Shown in pieces: positions 5,560-5,666 of a DNA stretch of 5,666 nt (the stretch's first letter is position 1; the number at the start of each line of letters is the position of its first letter). The notes under the pieces are model-generated. The model had not been told where the DNA came from, made no database searches, and worked only from the letters and a program-made list of their open reading frames with translations. The stretch is from contig JAHJUB010000022.1 of assembly GCA_018829455.1 (NCBI GenBank), positions 1 to 5,666 of the forward strand. The letters run 5' to 3'. The stretch comes from Candidatus Omnitrophota bacterium (lineage in GTDB: Bacteria; Ratteibacteria; UBA8468; MWAK01). The translations under genes and the position numbers were made by a program.

Positions 5560-5666
5560 TGAAAGATAAACTGCCGCTGAAAATATTAATCCAAAAAGAC
5601 CGGTTTAAGGCGGCAACCTCGCTGGAAATCCTGGACGGCGAATCACGAAATATCAGACAAACCTTA
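5556..5666 (+). CDS. Start of an unrecognised gene overlapping the GHKL ATPase stop (partial)
   Basis: The frame stays open from ATG 5556 to the window end, giving 37 codons. It begins MMKDKLPLKILIQKDRF and continues with a mixed, charged sequence including EILDGESRNIRQTL. The start overlaps the ATPase TGA as ATGA, the classic arrangement of coupled genes whose products often work together. A second ATG at 5559 could be the real start. No signal peptide is visible. I do not recognise the family from this fragment and give no function. Confidence 0.65.
   Translation, partial: MMKDKLPLKILIQKDRFKAATSLEILDGESRNIRQTL

Overview
The window comes from an uncultured-looking bacterium with moderate GC, estimated by eye at about 50%. 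Short palindromic repeats fill every junction between its first four genes. The gene content (a pyrophosphate-type phosphofructokinase and a nickel-pincer LarA-family enzyme) fits an anaerobic or fermentative lifestyle. From memory, GTAGGGGC-type and CATTGCGAG-type repeats are common in genomes of several poorly cultivated bacterial lineages. Nothing here fixes a phylum, and I do not assign one.

Layout, all on the + strand. Positions 1-133 are a leader with a small hairpin and a strong ribosome binding site. Positions 134-1447 encode a PPi-dependent 6-phosphofructokinase, complete and starting with GTG. Positions 1450-1540 are a mosaic palindromic repeat (repeat A). Positions 1557-2600 encode a HAD-superfamily hydrolase of unknown substrate. 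Positions 2596-2647 are repeat B, which overlaps the HAD stop codon and also contains an in-frame ATG for the next gene. Positions 2663-4003 (or from 2612) encode a LarA-family nickel-pincer racemase/epimerase homologue. It carries a fourth, unrelated palindromic repeat (repeat D, 3728-3776) inserted in frame near its C-terminus. Positions 4000-4050 are repeat C, a half-element with an enlarged loop that supplies the racemase stop codon. Positions 4078-5559 encode a GHKL-fold (MutL/Hsp90/MORC-like) ATPase. A further gene starts at 5556, overlaps that ATPase stop by ATGA, and runs off the window.

The first three genes read as a metabolic cluster: a reversible glycolytic step, a probable phosphatase and a probable 2-hydroxyacid racemase or sugar-acid epimerase. 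Their pathway link is an inference from adjacency and common strand. The GHKL ATPase and its overlapping partner look like a separate, translationally coupled two-gene (or longer) module. The partner is cut off after 37 codons and is not recognisable, so whether the module acts in defence, DNA repair or something else cannot be told from this window. The most distinctive signals are the way palindromic repeats provide stop codons, possible start codons and an in-frame peptide insertion, and the ATPase plus partner module.
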